A DNA stretch of 48,540 nucleotides from CAYFFV01 sp964342695 (GTDB lineage: Bacteria > Acidobacteriota > Vicinamibacteria > Vicinamibacterales > UBA8438). How positions within the stretch are numbered: position 1 is the stretch's first letter; each line of letters opens with the position of its first letter. Shown piece by piece: positions 25,762-35,769 of the stretch. Position numbers and translations under genes: made by a program. Where the stretch lies: NCBI GenBank assembly GCA_964342695.1, contig CAYFFV010000016.1:1-48540 (forward strand), read 5' to 3'. A model generated the notes under the pieces. It saw nothing but the letters and a program-made list of their open reading frames with translations, was not told where the DNA came from and searched no databases.

Positions 25762-26355
25762 ATGTTAAATAAGACTGAACTCTTTCCTTTGTTCCTTAAA
25801 CTTAAAAATCGTAAAGTAGTTGTCGTGGGCGGAGGTAAAGTTGCATCTACCAAGCTGGATGCCCTACTTGCGTCAGGAGCCTTGGTTAAGGTAATCGCTC
25901 CGGAAATAAAACGAGAGGTCGAGCGATCTGATGTCACGATAGAACGCCGAACCTTTGAGCCTAAAGATCTGGATGATGTATGGCTAGTTGTTGCTGCGGC
26001 AACACCATCTGTGAATCGGCAGGTCGCAGAAGCGGCTGAAAAAAGGAAAATATTTGTCAACGCGGTCGATGATCCTGATAACGCAAGTTACTATCTTGGT
26101 GGGGTAGTCCGTCATGGAGGTGTTACTCTAGCAATATCAACTGATGGAGAAGCTCCCGCAATCGCGGGGCTACTCAGAGAAGGACTTGAATCCATTCTTC
26201 CAGAGATGGAACTCGAAGCTTGGATGACCGAGGCAATACAACAACGCAAAAGCTGGCGAAAAAATGGCATCCCTATGGAAAAACGTCGGCCTTTGCTTCT
26301 AAAAGCTCTGATCAAACGTTATGAAAATCTAGAAGTGGGAACAGAAAAATTGTGA
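25762..26355 (+). CDS. Precorrin-2 dehydrogenase / sirohydrochlorin ferrochelatase
   Basis: A 197-residue protein equivalent to the N-terminal half of CysG (Met8/CysG-N). The NAD-binding motif VVVVGGGKVASTKLDALL begins at about residue 17. DDVWLVVAAATPSVNR, VNAVDDPDNASYYLGG and GGVTLAISTDGEAPAIAGLLRE follow in the family order. It oxidises precorrin-2 to sirohydrochlorin and usually inserts iron to make siroheme, the cofactor of the downstream sulfite reductase. The next gene starts within its stop codon (GTGA overlap), so the two halves of a CysG function are split but coupled. Confidence 0.93.
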   Translation: MLNKTELFPLFLKLKNRKVVVVGGGKVASTKLDALLASGALVKVIAPEIKREVERSDVTIERRTFEPKDLDDVWLVVAAATPSVNRQVAEAAEKRKIFVNAVDDPDNASYYLGGVVRHGGVTLAISTDGEAPAIAGLLREGLESILPEMELEAWMTEAIQQRKSWRKNGIPMEKRRPLLLKALIKRYENLEVGTEKL

Positions 26356-27140
26356 ACAAAAGAAAACACATGCCTGGATTTGTATCGCTTGTTGGAGCCG
26401 GACCAGGCGATCCTGAATTATTGACCATAAAAGCTTTTAGGCGACTACAAAACGCCGATTTAGTTCTTTATGATGCTCTTGTAGAAGCAGAAATTCTTTC
26501 GATTGCACCTGCGGCACAGCGTTTTTGTGTTGGAAAACGCGCAGGACATAAATCAGTGAGTCAGCCAACGATAGAGGGACTTTTAATACGAGGAGCTAAG
26601 ACCGGAAAACAGGTAGTACGTTTGAAATGCGGTGACCCCTTCGTCTTAGGACGAGGCGGAGAAGAAGCGTTGGCCTTACAAAAAGCTGGTGTACCTTTTG
26701 AGATAATTCCAGGCCTTACATCTGCTACTGCAGCTCCCGCTCTAGCTGGGGTGCCAGTTACCCATCGCGGTCTATCATCAGGTTTTGTGGTGATTTCAGG
26801 ACATGCCGAATCGGCCTACGGAAGAATATTAGATTCAATCACGCCAGACTCCCTTACGATAATATTACTTATGGGACTAGCGTCAAGAAAAACCATACAG
26901 TCTCGTCTCATTAAATCTGGTTGGAATTGCTGTACACATACAGCAATCGTGCTTGCCGCAGGAACGAAAGATCAGTACAGCTGGTACGGTCGTCTGGATA
27001 ATTTGGCGACTGCCAACATCCCACACGAACGTCACTTACCTGGAACCATCATTATTGGCGATGTGGTTGGACTGCACTCTAAAACCAGCAACATCAAATC
27101 TCCCCAACTCACAGCTTCCGCAATTGCATTCGGAAGCTAA
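26352..27140 (+). CDS. cobA: Uroporphyrinogen-III C-methyltransferase
   Basis: A 262-residue SUMT. It shows VGAGPGDPELLTIKAFRRLQNADLVLYDALV at about residues 14-44, VVRLKCGDPFVLGRGGEE at about 93-110, and PGLTSATAAPALAGVPVTHRG, all signature SAM- and substrate-binding regions. It methylates uroporphyrinogen III twice to precorrin-2. The start GTG overlaps the preceding stop by 4 nt. Together with the previous gene and sulfite reductase it forms a complete siroheme-to-sulfide module. Confidence 0.94.
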   Translation: MNKRKHMPGFVSLVGAGPGDPELLTIKAFRRLQNADLVLYDALVEAEILSIAPAAQRFCVGKRAGHKSVSQPTIEGLLIRGAKTGKQVVRLKCGDPFVLGRGGEEALALQKAGVPFEIIPGLTSATAAPALAGVPVTHRGLSSGFVVISGHAESAYGRILDSITPDSLTIILLMGLASRKTIQSRLIKSGWNCCTHTAIVLAAGTKDQYSWYGRLDNLATANIPHERHLPGTIIIGDVVGLHSKTSNIKSPQLTASAIAFGS

Positions 27141-27159
27141 ATGGAAAGACAGGTGTGAT

Positions 27160-29394
27160 GTGACTTGGAAAGAGCAACTTGCAAAAGACATCCCTAAAGA
27201 ACTTGCAAGTGAGATAGAACTTTTCGAAAGCCAAATCTTGTTACGCAGTCAGGGAAAAATCGATGAGAAAGTATTCGCAGAAACTCGTCTGCGTCGAGGC
27301 GTCTATGGACAACGATACGATAATGGTCAGCGCAACGACGGAACCGGAACCAAAAAGCTCGCATTTCCTGAAGATAAATTAACCAAAGGACCTGATACCG
27401 TCTGGGATGCGCCTGGAATGGTCAGAATAAAGATTCCTTTCGGGGGACTTAATCCCAATCAAATGGATGTTTTGGCTGATCTGGCTGAAGAATATAGTGA
27501 TGAAATCTGTCACATAACCACTCGCCAAGACGTCCAATTACATTTTGTTCATATAAACGACACTCCAGATCTCATGCGTCGTCTCGGAGCTGTTGGAATC
27601 ACAACTCGGGAAGCTTGCGGAAACACTGTACGGAATGTAACTGCATGCCCACTTTCTGGTGTTTGTAAAGACGAGACATTTGACGTTACGCCTTACGCGC
27701 AAGCAATAATGCATTTTTTACTTGGTCACCCTGACACTCAAGACTTCGGAAGGAAGTTCAAAGTTGCTTTCTCAGGATGTTCTGAACATGCCTGCGGACT
27801 GGTTTCAATGCATGACCTGGGTCTCATTGCAACAACCAAGACAGATAATGGGGTGGTACATCGAGGTTTTAAGACTTATGTCGGTGGTGGTCTTGGCGCA
27901 GTACCCCACCAAGCAAAACTTTTTGAAGAATTTCTTCCGGAAGAAGAATTGATGCCCATAGCACAGGCTATTTCTAGAGTTTTTGCAAGACTAGGTGAAA
28001 AGAAAAACCGTGCCCGTGCAAGAATTAAATTTCTTGTAGCACAATTAGGGATCGATGAGTTTAAGCGTCTGGTTCTTGAAGAACGCAACAAACTGAACCC
28101 TGATCCAAGATGGACCGATTATCTAAAAACCACTATCTCTTACCAAGAAAAACCACTTATTGTCTCAAAACCACTTAAGGGCAATAGACTATCTCCTGAT
28201 TTTACTGAGTGGGTTAGAACCAATGTCTATACACAACGCCAGTCTGACTATGCAGTGGCGACGATAGCGCTACCCTTAGGCGATTTGACGGCTCACCAAA
28301 TGCGTCAACTCGCTGATATTTCGAGAAAATATGTAGGTGACACCGTTCGAACTACTGTTGAACAGAACATTGTTCTCCGTTGGGTTAGTGAAAGTGACCT
28401 GCCAAATCTCTATAAAGACCTTCAATCCTCTGGTCTGGCTGGAGCAGGCGCTGGAACCATGCGTGATATTACGGCATGCCCGGGAACCGATACATGTAAA
28501 CTAGGAATTGCATCGTCAAGAGGACTAGCTGCAGAATTACGAAGCAACCTCTGTAAAGAATCAAAAACAATTCATCCGGCCACAGAAGGCCTCCGGATTA
28601 AGACAAGTGGATGTTTTAACTCATGCGGGCAGCACCATGTTTCTGATATTGGATTTTATGGGGTAAGTCGCACTATTGACGGATACACCGTCCCTCACTT
28701 TCAGGTTGTTCTTGGAGGACAGTGGTCTAACAACGCTGGTTCTTACGGCCTCGCAATTGGAGCAATACCGTCTAAAAGAGTTCCTGAAACAATTTCAAAA
28801 ATCACTGAGCGATATATTTCTGAACGACAGACTGAGGAATCGTTTCAAGACTTTACCCAACGCATAGGAAAACGTGAACTTAAGGCGATGCTTCAAGACT
28901 TTACTACTGTTCCGACACATGAACAGAATCCTGAATTCTATTCAGACTGGGGAGACCCTCGAGAATTCACATTAGGAGACATGGGTACCGGTGAGTGTGC
29001 AGGTGAGGTCGTATCTCTGACTGAATTCGACCTTGCTGCTGCAGAAGCACAGGTCTTTGAAGCACAGCTTCAACTTGAACAAGGTGATTTTCTCAAAGCA
29101 GATTTACTGGCTTACGAAGGAATGCTGCTCGCTGCTAAAGGTTTGATAAAAACAGAATTTATTGATATTTCTGACGACCCAAAAGATATCGTTGGCGAAT
29201 TCAAAAAACGATTTTTCGACACACAGATCTTTTTCGACAAATATGCTGGTGGGAAATTTGCCATGTACCTTTTTAGACGCCATGAAACAAACGAACCAAA
29301 GGGAACAGGAGATGCAGCAAGACAGCTTGTCGAAGAGGCCCAGCTTTTTTTGGAAGCCAGTCATGCGTGTAGAGCCCGTCTGGCCTCACAATAA
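27160..29394 (+). CDS. sir: Ferredoxin-type nitrite/sulfite reductase with C-terminal HEPN-like extension
   Basis: A 744-residue hemoprotein built from two nitrite/sulfite-reductase repeats. The first has TRQDVQLHFVH, ACPLSGVC and FSGCSEHACG. The second has TVEQNIVLRWV, ACPGTDTC and TSGCFNSCG, the C-x5-C...C-x3-C set that ligates the [4Fe-4S]-siroheme centre. It reduces sulfite to sulfide (or nitrite to ammonium); the operon favours sulfite. From about residue 630 an extra all-helical segment follows (FDLAAAEAQVFEAQ, then DLLAYEGMLLAAKGLI), resembling a HEPN-type helical bundle and not needed for catalysis. Start GTG at 27160 after an AGG ribosome site; the longer in-frame reading upstream overlaps cobA out of frame and is not used. 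Confidence 0.9.
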   Translation: MTWKEQLAKDIPKELASEIELFESQILLRSQGKIDEKVFAETRLRRGVYGQRYDNGQRNDGTGTKKLAFPEDKLTKGPDTVWDAPGMVRIKIPFGGLNPNQMDVLADLAEEYSDEICHITTRQDVQLHFVHINDTPDLMRRLGAVGITTREACGNTVRNVTACPLSGVCKDETFDVTPYAQAIMHFLLGHPDTQDFGRKFKVAFSGCSEHACGLVSMHDLGLIATTKTDNGVVHRGFKTYVGGGLGAVPHQAKLFEEFLPEEELMPIAQAISRVFARLGEKKNRARARIKFLVAQLGIDEFKRLVLEERNKLNPDPRWTDYLKTTISYQEKPLIVSKPLKGNRLSPDFTEWVRTNVYTQRQSDYAVATIALPLGDLTAHQMRQLADISRKYVGDTVRTTVEQNIVLRWVSESDLPNLYKDLQSSGLAGAGAGTMRDITACPGTDTCKLGIASSRGLAAELRSNLCKESKTIHPATEGLRIKTSGCFNSCGQHHVSDIGFYGVSRTIDGYTVPHFQVVLGGQWSNNAGSYGLAIGAIPSKRVPETISKITERYISERQTEESFQDFTQRIGKRELKAMLQDFTTVPTHEQNPEFYSDWGDPREFTLGDMGTGECAGEVVSLTEFDLAAAEAQVFEAQLQLEQGDFLKADLLAYEGMLLAAKGLIKTEFIDISDDPKDIVGEFKKRFFDTQIFFDKYAGGKFAMYLFRRHETNEPKGTGDAARQLVEEAQLFLEASHACRARLASQ

Positions 29395-29403
29395 GAAAAA
29401 TAA

Positions 29404-30012
29404 ATGACAGAAAATTTTGAAAGACTTCACCGATTTGGACTAAAGATTTTTTTTGACCCCATAAGAGAGATCGAGACCGGCATCTTCATACCTGTCTTTC
29501 ATCGTTGGATTCAAGAAAAGGCCGTCGAAACTCTATTAATAGATGTTGCCGACTATCGGCATGTTAAGGATGGACCAAGTATTTTACTCGCAGGCTATGA
29601 AGCAAATTACGCAATCGATGTATCTGAGGGACGTCCCAGTTTGTGTTACTACCGCAAGCAACCCTGTTCCGGAAGTTTAAGCACGAAACTAACTCTTGCC
29701 ACACGGGCTCTTCTTAAAGCTGCAAGTTTATTGGAAACAGACGTCGAGGTAGGAGCGACCTGCAAATTTCGTTACGACGAAATCTGTTTTTTTCCAAATG
29801 ACCGGCTCGTCGCTCCTACAACAGCGTACACGTCACAGAACTTAGTTACAGAACTCGAAGGTTTTCGTCACCTATTGTTTCGGGAAAAAAATATCAGCAT
29901 TGACCATTCTAAAAGGTTTGACACTGCAGTAAATATTAAAGAGAGAATATTTTTTTCAATAAAAGGTGAATCTGGTGCGACCGCAAAAGAACTTATTAAT
30001 AACCTATCTTAA
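29404..30012 (+). CDS. Conserved unknown protein following sulfite reductase
   Basis: A 202-residue soluble protein with no recognised domain. The front half has IPVFHRWIQEKAVETLLIDVADYRHVKDGPSILL-like features: a conserved F-H-R-W motif and DVADY. The middle holds EANYAIDVSEGRPSLCYYR. The ATG lies 9 nt after the sir stop, so co-transcription with the sulfite reductase is almost certain. It could be an assembly or electron-transfer accessory, but nothing in the sequence (no metal motif, no cysteine pair) proves that. Confidence 0.7.
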   Translation: MTENFERLHRFGLKIFFDPIREIETGIFIPVFHRWIQEKAVETLLIDVADYRHVKDGPSILLAGYEANYAIDVSEGRPSLCYYRKQPCSGSLSTKLTLATRALLKAASLLETDVEVGATCKFRYDEICFFPNDRLVAPTTAYTSQNLVTELEGFRHLLFREKNISIDHSKRFDTAVNIKERIFFSIKGESGATAKELINNLS

Positions 30013-30088
30013 AGTGTTGCTATAAAAGATCTTATACCATTCATTTAAATATTAACTAAGCATAAAAAGAACATAATTTTAAGTATTA

Positions 30089-30126
30089 ATATAAGTTAAT
30101 CTTATATAATTAGAAACTTATATAAG
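30089..30126. promoter_or_regulatory. Palindromic operator-like sites upstream of the LysR gene
   Basis: An inverted repeat ATATAAG-N5-CTTATAT lies at 30089-30107, and a perfect palindrome CTTATATAAG at 30117-30126, 25-60 bp before the LysR start. A TATTAT -10-like element is at 30136-30141. Four half-sites of the same TATAAG word in a 138-bp AT-rich spacer suggest a dimer or tetramer operator, probably for autoregulation by the LysR product. AT-richness makes chance palindromes more likely. Confidence 0.45.
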
Positions 30127-30150
30127 ACATTATGCTATTATATCCAGTCT

Positions 30151-31158
30151 ATGCAGCTAGAAGCATTAAGCATCTTCTGTGACGTAGTAAGAAACCAGAG
30201 CTTTTCGCAGGCAGCCAGAGCGCACTCTGTAAGTCAATCTGCGGCCAGTCAGACCGTCCGCCAGATTGAAAGCCGTTTAGGAGCTCAGCTCATAGATCGC
30301 TCCAAACGACCCTGGCGACTAACCTCTGAAGGAAAGATTTTTTTTAAAGGGTGCCAAGAAATTATCGAACGGTATAACGAACTGGAGGCATCAGTACGGC
30401 AACGACAAGATTCATCTGGATATACAGTCCGGTTGACATCAATCTATTCGATACCCTTCCATGATCTTAGTGTTTACATCAGCGAGTTCAAGAAAATCGC
30501 TCCCAACACACGGGTAAAACTTTCCTATATGCACCCTACTGAAATTTATTCTCATGTTTTAAACGATCAATCTGATCTTGGATTAATTTCATACGCAAAT
30601 ACGAAAGGCGGGGTGAACGCGATCCCTTGGAAAAATCAGTCTATGATCGTTACCTGCCTGCCTAATCATCGCCTCACGAATTTTCTTGACAAACATCAAG
30701 GTGTTTTGCCGAGCGATTTAAAAGGAGAATCGTTTGTCGCCTTTGACAAAAAATTGCCTGTACGACGTGAAATCGATCGCTTCTTGAGAAAACATGAAGT
30801 GAACGTAACAGTTGTCTCAGAGTTTGACAGCATCGAAAACATCAAACAGGCGGTCGAAGACGGTGCTGGAATTGCCATTCTTCCAGAAGAGACGCTACGT
30901 CAAGAAGTGGTTCGACAAAGCCTGACAACTATTCCCTTTCGTTTAACAGCGGGTACTAATCCCTTTATTCGTCCATTGAGCATTATCCACAGGCGTAAGC
31001 GGAGACTTAATCCCGCGGTTAATCAGTTCCTAAAAGTTCTTCAAGGCGACATTAATAGCGACATGAAAGACGCCCCTGAAACACTGGATATCAGGAAGAA
31101 CGAAACAATCACAGATGAGCCTAAACCTCCTTCAGCAAAAGCCGTCGGGGCGCTATAG
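30151..31158 (+). CDS. LysR-family transcriptional regulator
   Basis: A 335-residue regulator. The N-terminal winged helix-turn-helix (about residues 2-60) reads ALSIFCDVVRNQSFSQAARA then VSQSAASQTVRQIESRLGAQLIDRS, followed by a linker helix and a periplasmic-binding-like effector domain (about 90-300). The C-terminal tail of about 30 residues is charged and unusual. It stands between the sulfur operon and gltB, 26 nt before gltB, so it could control either glutamate synthase (as GltC does in Bacillus) or sulfur genes (as CysB does). The sequence does not decide. Upstream palindromes suggest autoregulation. Confidence 0.9.
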   Translation: MQLEALSIFCDVVRNQSFSQAARAHSVSQSAASQTVRQIESRLGAQLIDRSKRPWRLTSEGKIFFKGCQEIIERYNELEASVRQRQDSSGYTVRLTSIYSIPFHDLSVYISEFKKIAPNTRVKLSYMHPTEIYSHVLNDQSDLGLISYANTKGGVNAIPWKNQSMIVTCLPNHRLTNFLDKHQGVLPSDLKGESFVAFDKKLPVRREIDRFLRKHEVNVTVVSEFDSIENIKQAVEDGAGIAILPEETLRQEVVRQSLTTIPFRLTAGTNPFIRPLSIIHRRKRRLNPAVNQFLKVLQGDINSDMKDAPETLDIRKNETITDEPKPPSAKAVGAL

Positions 31159-31184
31159 CTTAACCACTTTTTGAGCATTATTTT

Positions 31185-34100
31185 ATGAACAGACAATACC
31201 AATGTCCCCAAGGCCTCTACGATCCAACCTTCGAGCATGATGCTTGCGGGGTTGGTTTCGTCGTCAATATAAATGGGGATAAATCTCACAGATTAGTCAA
31301 TCAAGCCTGCGAGGTAGCAATTAATTTGTTACATCGTGGAGCGTGTGGCTGCGAAATCAACACAGGAGATGGAGCAGGGATTCTCTTGCAAATACCTGAC
31401 CGTTTTCTTAGACAACAAACAAAACTTCTTGGGTTTAACTTGCCCGAACCTGGCGCCTATGGTGTTGGTATGTTCTTTATGCCACACAGTAAAGAGGAGC
31501 GCCTTCAGATCGAACGAGTAATTACCACTATCGTGACTGAAGAAAATCAAGAATTTCTAGGTTGGCGAGATGTTCCTACAGACAATTCACTTCTCGGAGA
31601 CACAGCTAAAAGCGGAGAACCGCAATTCAAGCAACTCTTTATTGGACGCGACAAGAGTCTCGACAAAATTAAGGACGGGCACGCTCGATTTGAACGCAAG
31701 CTTTATGTAATCCGAAGAAGGATCACAGCTGCTGTTGGAAAGTTAAATTTTCACGAGAAAGACCTTTTTTATATTGCTAGTTTGTCATCAAACACGATTG
31801 TTTACAAAGGAATGCTTATTGCTGATCAGATCGAAACTATGTTTCCAGATCTCTCTGATCAAGCTTTTGAATCTGCATTAGCACTAGTACATCAGCGTTT
31901 TTCTACAAATACTTTTCCTTCCTGGCCGCTTGCACATCCCTATCGATACGTCGCCCACAATGGAGAAATAAATACCCTGCGTGGGAACATTAACTGGATG
32001 CGCGCACGTGAAGCCCTATGTAAATCTGACCTGTTTGAAGATGACCTTAAAAAAATCTTTCCCCTGATTAAAGAAGGGCAAAGTGACACCGCAACTTTTG
32101 ACAATGTTCTTGAGTTTCTTGTGTTAACAGGACGTCCGTTAGCGCACGCCATTCTTATGATGATTCCTGAACCGTGGTCTAATCATGAATCAATGACTCC
32201 TGAACGAAGAGCCTTCTACGAATATCACGCTTCCCTGATGGAACCTTGGGATGGCCCTGCATCCATCGCATTCACCGATGGAACAGTAATCGGCGCGGTT
32301 TTAGATCGCAATGGTCTTAGACCCTCACGTTATTACATAACAAAAGATGACATGGTAATCATGGCCTCAGAGGTAGGCGTGCTTGATATTCCTACCGAGA
32401 ACATAAGGTCAAAAGGTCGCCTCCAGCCGGGGCGCATCTTTCTTGTTGATACCAACCAGAAACGAATTATTGACGATGGCGAAATCAAGGATGAACTTGC
32501 TACAGAGCATCCCTACCGCGAGTGGCTGAATCAAGAATTAGTACACATAGACAATCTTGCAATAGCTTCTATTAAAGAACGCCCCGAGATTGAGAATATA
32601 AGAAGTCTCCAACGAGCATTTGGTTATACGGAAGAGGACTTAAGAATTCTTATTAGACCTATGGGACAAAATGGAACTGAAGCGATCGGGTCGATGGGAA
32701 CCGATACGGCTCTGGCAGTTCTATCAGATCGATCTCGTCTCCTGTACGACTACTTCAAACAATTATTTGCACAGGTGACAAATCCCCCATTGGACGCGAT
32801 TCGTGAAGAACTGGTCACAGACATGAGGTCAACGCTTGGCTCAGAGCAAAACTTGCTACTTCCTGAAGCCGCCTCGTGTCACCAAATAAAAATCGATTAT
32901 CCCATCCTTAGCAACGAAGATATCGCCAAACTTCAGGCCAGTTCTGACCCAGCATTCCGTGCTGTTACGCTGCCGATGCTGTTTTCACCAGAAGAAGGAT
33001 CTTCCGGACTTGAACGAGCAATGGAAACCCTTTGTCAACAGGCAAGTACCGCAGTATCCGAAGGTCACACAATAATTATTTTGTCCGACCGCGGTGTTAA
33101 CCCATCACATGCAGCTATTCCCAGCCTACTCGCAACTTCCGGCGTCCATCATCATCTTGTGCGCGAAGGCAATCGCACACAATGCTCACTCATTATTGAA
33201 TCTGGAGAAGCTCGCGAAGTACATCACATGGCTCTTCTACTTGGATACGGAGCCGCTGCAATTAATCCCTATTTAGCATTCGAAACTCTTAGATCACTTA
33301 TTAGGGAAAACGAATTAATCAACATTGACTTTCGGGAAGCGACCCAATCTTACATCAAGGCATGCACAAAAGGAGTCCTGAAAGTCATGTCAAAAATGGG
33401 TATTTCGGCGCTCCAAAGTTACCGTGGCGCCCAGATATTTGAAGCCGTCGGTTTAAACAAGACCTTTATTGATCGCTATTTTACTTGGACATCTTCTCGC
33501 ATAGGAGGCATCGGTATCGAGACAGTCTCAGATGAAACTATTCGTCGACATCGTCAAGGCTTTCCGGATCGGGAGGAGAACAGTGAGAATCTTGAATCTG
33601 GTGGCGAATATCAATGGCGTCGCGATGGCGAATACCACCTTTTCAACCCACAAACAGTTTTCAAACTTCAACATGCGACTCGCAGCAACCAATACGAGAT
33701 CTATCGAGATTACGCTAGTCTTGTTAATGATCAAAGTCAAAAACGCGCGACACTCAGAGGTCTTTTTAAATTAAAAACCGCAGACACCCCTATACCTTTA
33801 AACGAAGTTGAACCAGTTGAAGATATCCTTTGCCGATTTTCGACAGGTGCCATGTCATTTGGATCTATAAGTAAAGAAGCGCATGAAACTTTGGCGATCG
33901 CAATGAATCGCATTGGTGGAAAATCGAATACTGGAGAAGGAGGCGAAGACCCTGCTCGCTACATACCAGACTCGAACGGGGATCAGAGACGTAGTGCGAT
34001 TAAGCAGGTAGCTTCTGGGCGTTTTGGAGTAACAAGTGAATACCTTGTTAATGCTGACGATATTCAGATCAAAATGGCTCAAGGTGCAAAACCTGGGGAG

Positions 34101-35756
34101 GGAGGCCAACTCCCAGGATTTAAGGTCTACCCATGGATTGCAAAAGTAAGATTTTCAACGCCTGGTGTAGGCTTGATTTCTCCACCACCACATCACGATA
34201 TTTATTCAATCGAAGATTTAGCGCAGTTAATCCATGACCTTAAAAATGCGAACCCTCGTGCAAGAATTCACGTCAAACTGGTATCTGAAGTGGGCGTCGG
34301 CACAGTCGCCGCGGGAGTCTCGAAAGCCCATTCGGACGTTGTATTGATTTCCGGTTACGACGGTGGAACCGGAGCTTCTCCTCAAACGAGCATCAAACAT
34401 GCTGGACTCCCTTGGGAACTTGGTCTAGCTGAAACCCAGCAGGTATTAGTTTTAAATAACCTACGAGATCGTATTGTCGTACAAGTCGACGGACAAATGA
34501 AAACTGGACGGGACGTCGTCGTTGGCGCCCTTTTGGGTGGCGAGGAATTTGGTTTTTCGACTGCACCATTAGTCGTTTCCGGCTGCATCATGATGCGAGT
34601 CTGCCACCTAGACACGTGTCCCGTAGGTGTCGCAACACAAAATCCAGAATTAAGAAACCGCTTCACTGGGAAACCTGAATTTATTGAAAATTATTTTCGG
34701 TTTGTTGCAGAAGAAGTCCGAGAACTTATGTCAGAACTTGGTTTTCGAACGCTTAACGAAATGATTGGCCGAGTGGATTGTATCGACACATCTAAGGCAG
34801 TCGACCACTGGAAAGCAAAAGGATTGGACCTTTCTTCAATACTTCATGAACCAGATGTAAGTCCCTCAATCGGTCGCCGTTGTGTCAATCAACAAGATCA
34901 TGGTCTTGATAAAGCGCTCGACAACGAGCTAATCAAACGGTCAAAGAAGGCTTTGGAAAATCAAGAACCTGTAGAATTTTCAGTGCCTATCAGGAACGTT
35001 AATCGAACCATCGGAACAATGCTCGGATCTGAAGTTACTAAACGGTGGGGCCCTCAAGGCCTTCCAGATAATACGATTTCGATTCATTGTGCAGGTTCGG
35101 CCGGACAGAGTTTTGGTGCATTTGTACCACGTGGTATTTCGCTCTATATCGAAGGAGATGCAAATGATTACTTTGGCAAAGGTCTATCCGGCGGTCAATT
35201 GGTCGTAAAACCTCCGACCGACTCAACATTCATTCCAGAGGAGAACATTATTATCGGAAACGTTGCTCTCTATGGAGCCACTAGTGGCTCTGCTTTTATA
35301 GGGGGGCTCGCAGGAGAACGTTTCTGTGTACGTAACAGCGGAGCTTTAGCTGTCGTAGAAGGAATCGGAGACCATGGCTGTGAATATATGACCGGAGGAC
35401 GTGCAGTGATACTCGGAGAAACCGGACGTAATTTTGCGGCAGGAATGAGCGGCGGTATCGCTTATGTCTTTAATCTACTTGGTGATTTCAAAGCACGTTG
35501 TAATCTTGAAATGGTGGATTTAGAGAACCTTACAGATGACGATGTAACGCTTGTACAACGGCTCATTACTCAACATGTGGAATTCACTGGGAGTGTGCGG
35601 GGTGGAGATATTCTTGAGCATTGGCAAACAAATGTAGACACATTCGTTAAAGTAATGCCCCGCGACTATAAACGGGTTTTGGCCGCTGAAGCAAAGGCGC
35701 ACGCCGAATCAAGAGAACCTGAATTTAAAGAATTAATTGGAATATCTGCTACTTGA
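31185..35756 (+). CDS. gltB: Glutamate synthase large subunit
   Basis: A 1523-residue GOGAT alpha subunit of normal length. The N-terminal nucleophile Cys21 is in HDACGVGFV after a short propeptide, so maturation by cleavage before C21 is expected. Then come the class II amidotransferase domain (to about 430), the central domain, the FMN synthase domain with GEGGEDPARY and PGEGGQLPG, the 3Fe-4S cysteines in CIMMRVCHLDTC (about residue 1140), and the C-terminal beta-helix repeat with GGRAVILGETGRNFAAGMSGG. It transfers the glutamine amide to 2-oxoglutarate. gltD follows after 13 nt. Confidence 0.97.
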   Translation: MNRQYQCPQGLYDPTFEHDACGVGFVVNINGDKSHRLVNQACEVAINLLHRGACGCEINTGDGAGILLQIPDRFLRQQTKLLGFNLPEPGAYGVGMFFMPHSKEERLQIERVITTIVTEENQEFLGWRDVPTDNSLLGDTAKSGEPQFKQLFIGRDKSLDKIKDGHARFERKLYVIRRRITAAVGKLNFHEKDLFYIASLSSNTIVYKGMLIADQIETMFPDLSDQAFESALALVHQRFSTNTFPSWPLAHPYRYVAHNGEINTLRGNINWMRAREALCKSDLFEDDLKKIFPLIKEGQSDTATFDNVLEFLVLTGRPLAHAILMMIPEPWSNHESMTPERRAFYEYHASLMEPWDGPASIAFTDGTVIGAVLDRNGLRPSRYYITKDDMVIMASEVGVLDIPTENIRSKGRLQPGRIFLVDTNQKRIIDDGEIKDELATEHPYREWLNQELVHIDNLAIASIKERPEIENIRSLQRAFGYTEEDLRILIRPMGQNGTEAIGSMGTDTALAVLSDRSRLLYDYFKQLFAQVTNPPLDAIREELVTDMRSTLGSEQNLLLPEAASCHQIKIDYPILSNEDIAKLQASSDPAFRAVTLPMLFSPEEGSSGLERAMETLCQQASTAVSEGHTIIILSDRGVNPSHAAIPSLLATSGVHHHLVREGNRTQCSLIIESGEAREVHHMALLLGYGAAAINPYLAFETLRSLIRENELINIDFREATQSYIKACTKGVLKVMSKMGISALQSYRGAQIFEAVGLNKTFIDRYFTWTSSRIGGIGIETVSDETIRRHRQGFPDREENSENLESGGEYQWRRDGEYHLFNPQTVFKLQHATRSNQYEIYRDYASLVNDQSQKRATLRGLFKLKTADTPIPLNEVEPVEDILCRFSTGAMSFGSISKEAHETLAIAMNRIGGKSNTGEGGEDPARYIPDSNGDQRRSAIKQVASGRFGVTSEYLVNADDIQIKMAQGAKPGEGGQLPGFKVYPWIAKVRFSTPGVGLISPPPHHDIYSIEDLAQLIHDLKNANPRARIHVKLVSEVGVGTVAAGVSKAHSDVVLISGYDGGTGASPQTSIKHAGLPWELGLAETQQVLVLNNLRDRIVVQVDGQMKTGRDVVVGALLGGEEFGFSTAPLVVSGCIMMRVCHLDTCPVGVATQNPELRNRFTGKPEFIENYFRFVAEEVRELMSELGFRTLNEMIGRVDCIDTSKAVDHWKAKGLDLSSILHEPDVSPSIGRRCVNQQDHGLDKALDNELIKRSKKALENQEPVEFSVPIRNVNRTIGTMLGSEVTKRWGPQGLPDNTISIHCAGSAGQSFGAFVPRGISLYIEGDANDYFGKGLSGGQLVVKPPTDSTFIPEENIIIGNVALYGATSGSAFIGGLAGERFCVRNSGALAVVEGIGDHGCEYMTGGRAVILGETGRNFAAGMSGGIAYVFNLLGDFKARCNLEMVDLENLTDDDVTLVQRLITQHVEFTGSVRGGDILEHWQTNVDTFVKVMPRDYKRVLAAEAKAHAESREPEFKELIGISAT

Positions 35757-35769
35757 GTGTTCAAGAATT

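Noticed and set aside
26953..27159. Extended N-terminus of sulfite reductase overlapping cobA
   Set aside because: The extra 69 codons are cobA in another frame with no similarity; GTG 27160 has a ribosome site.
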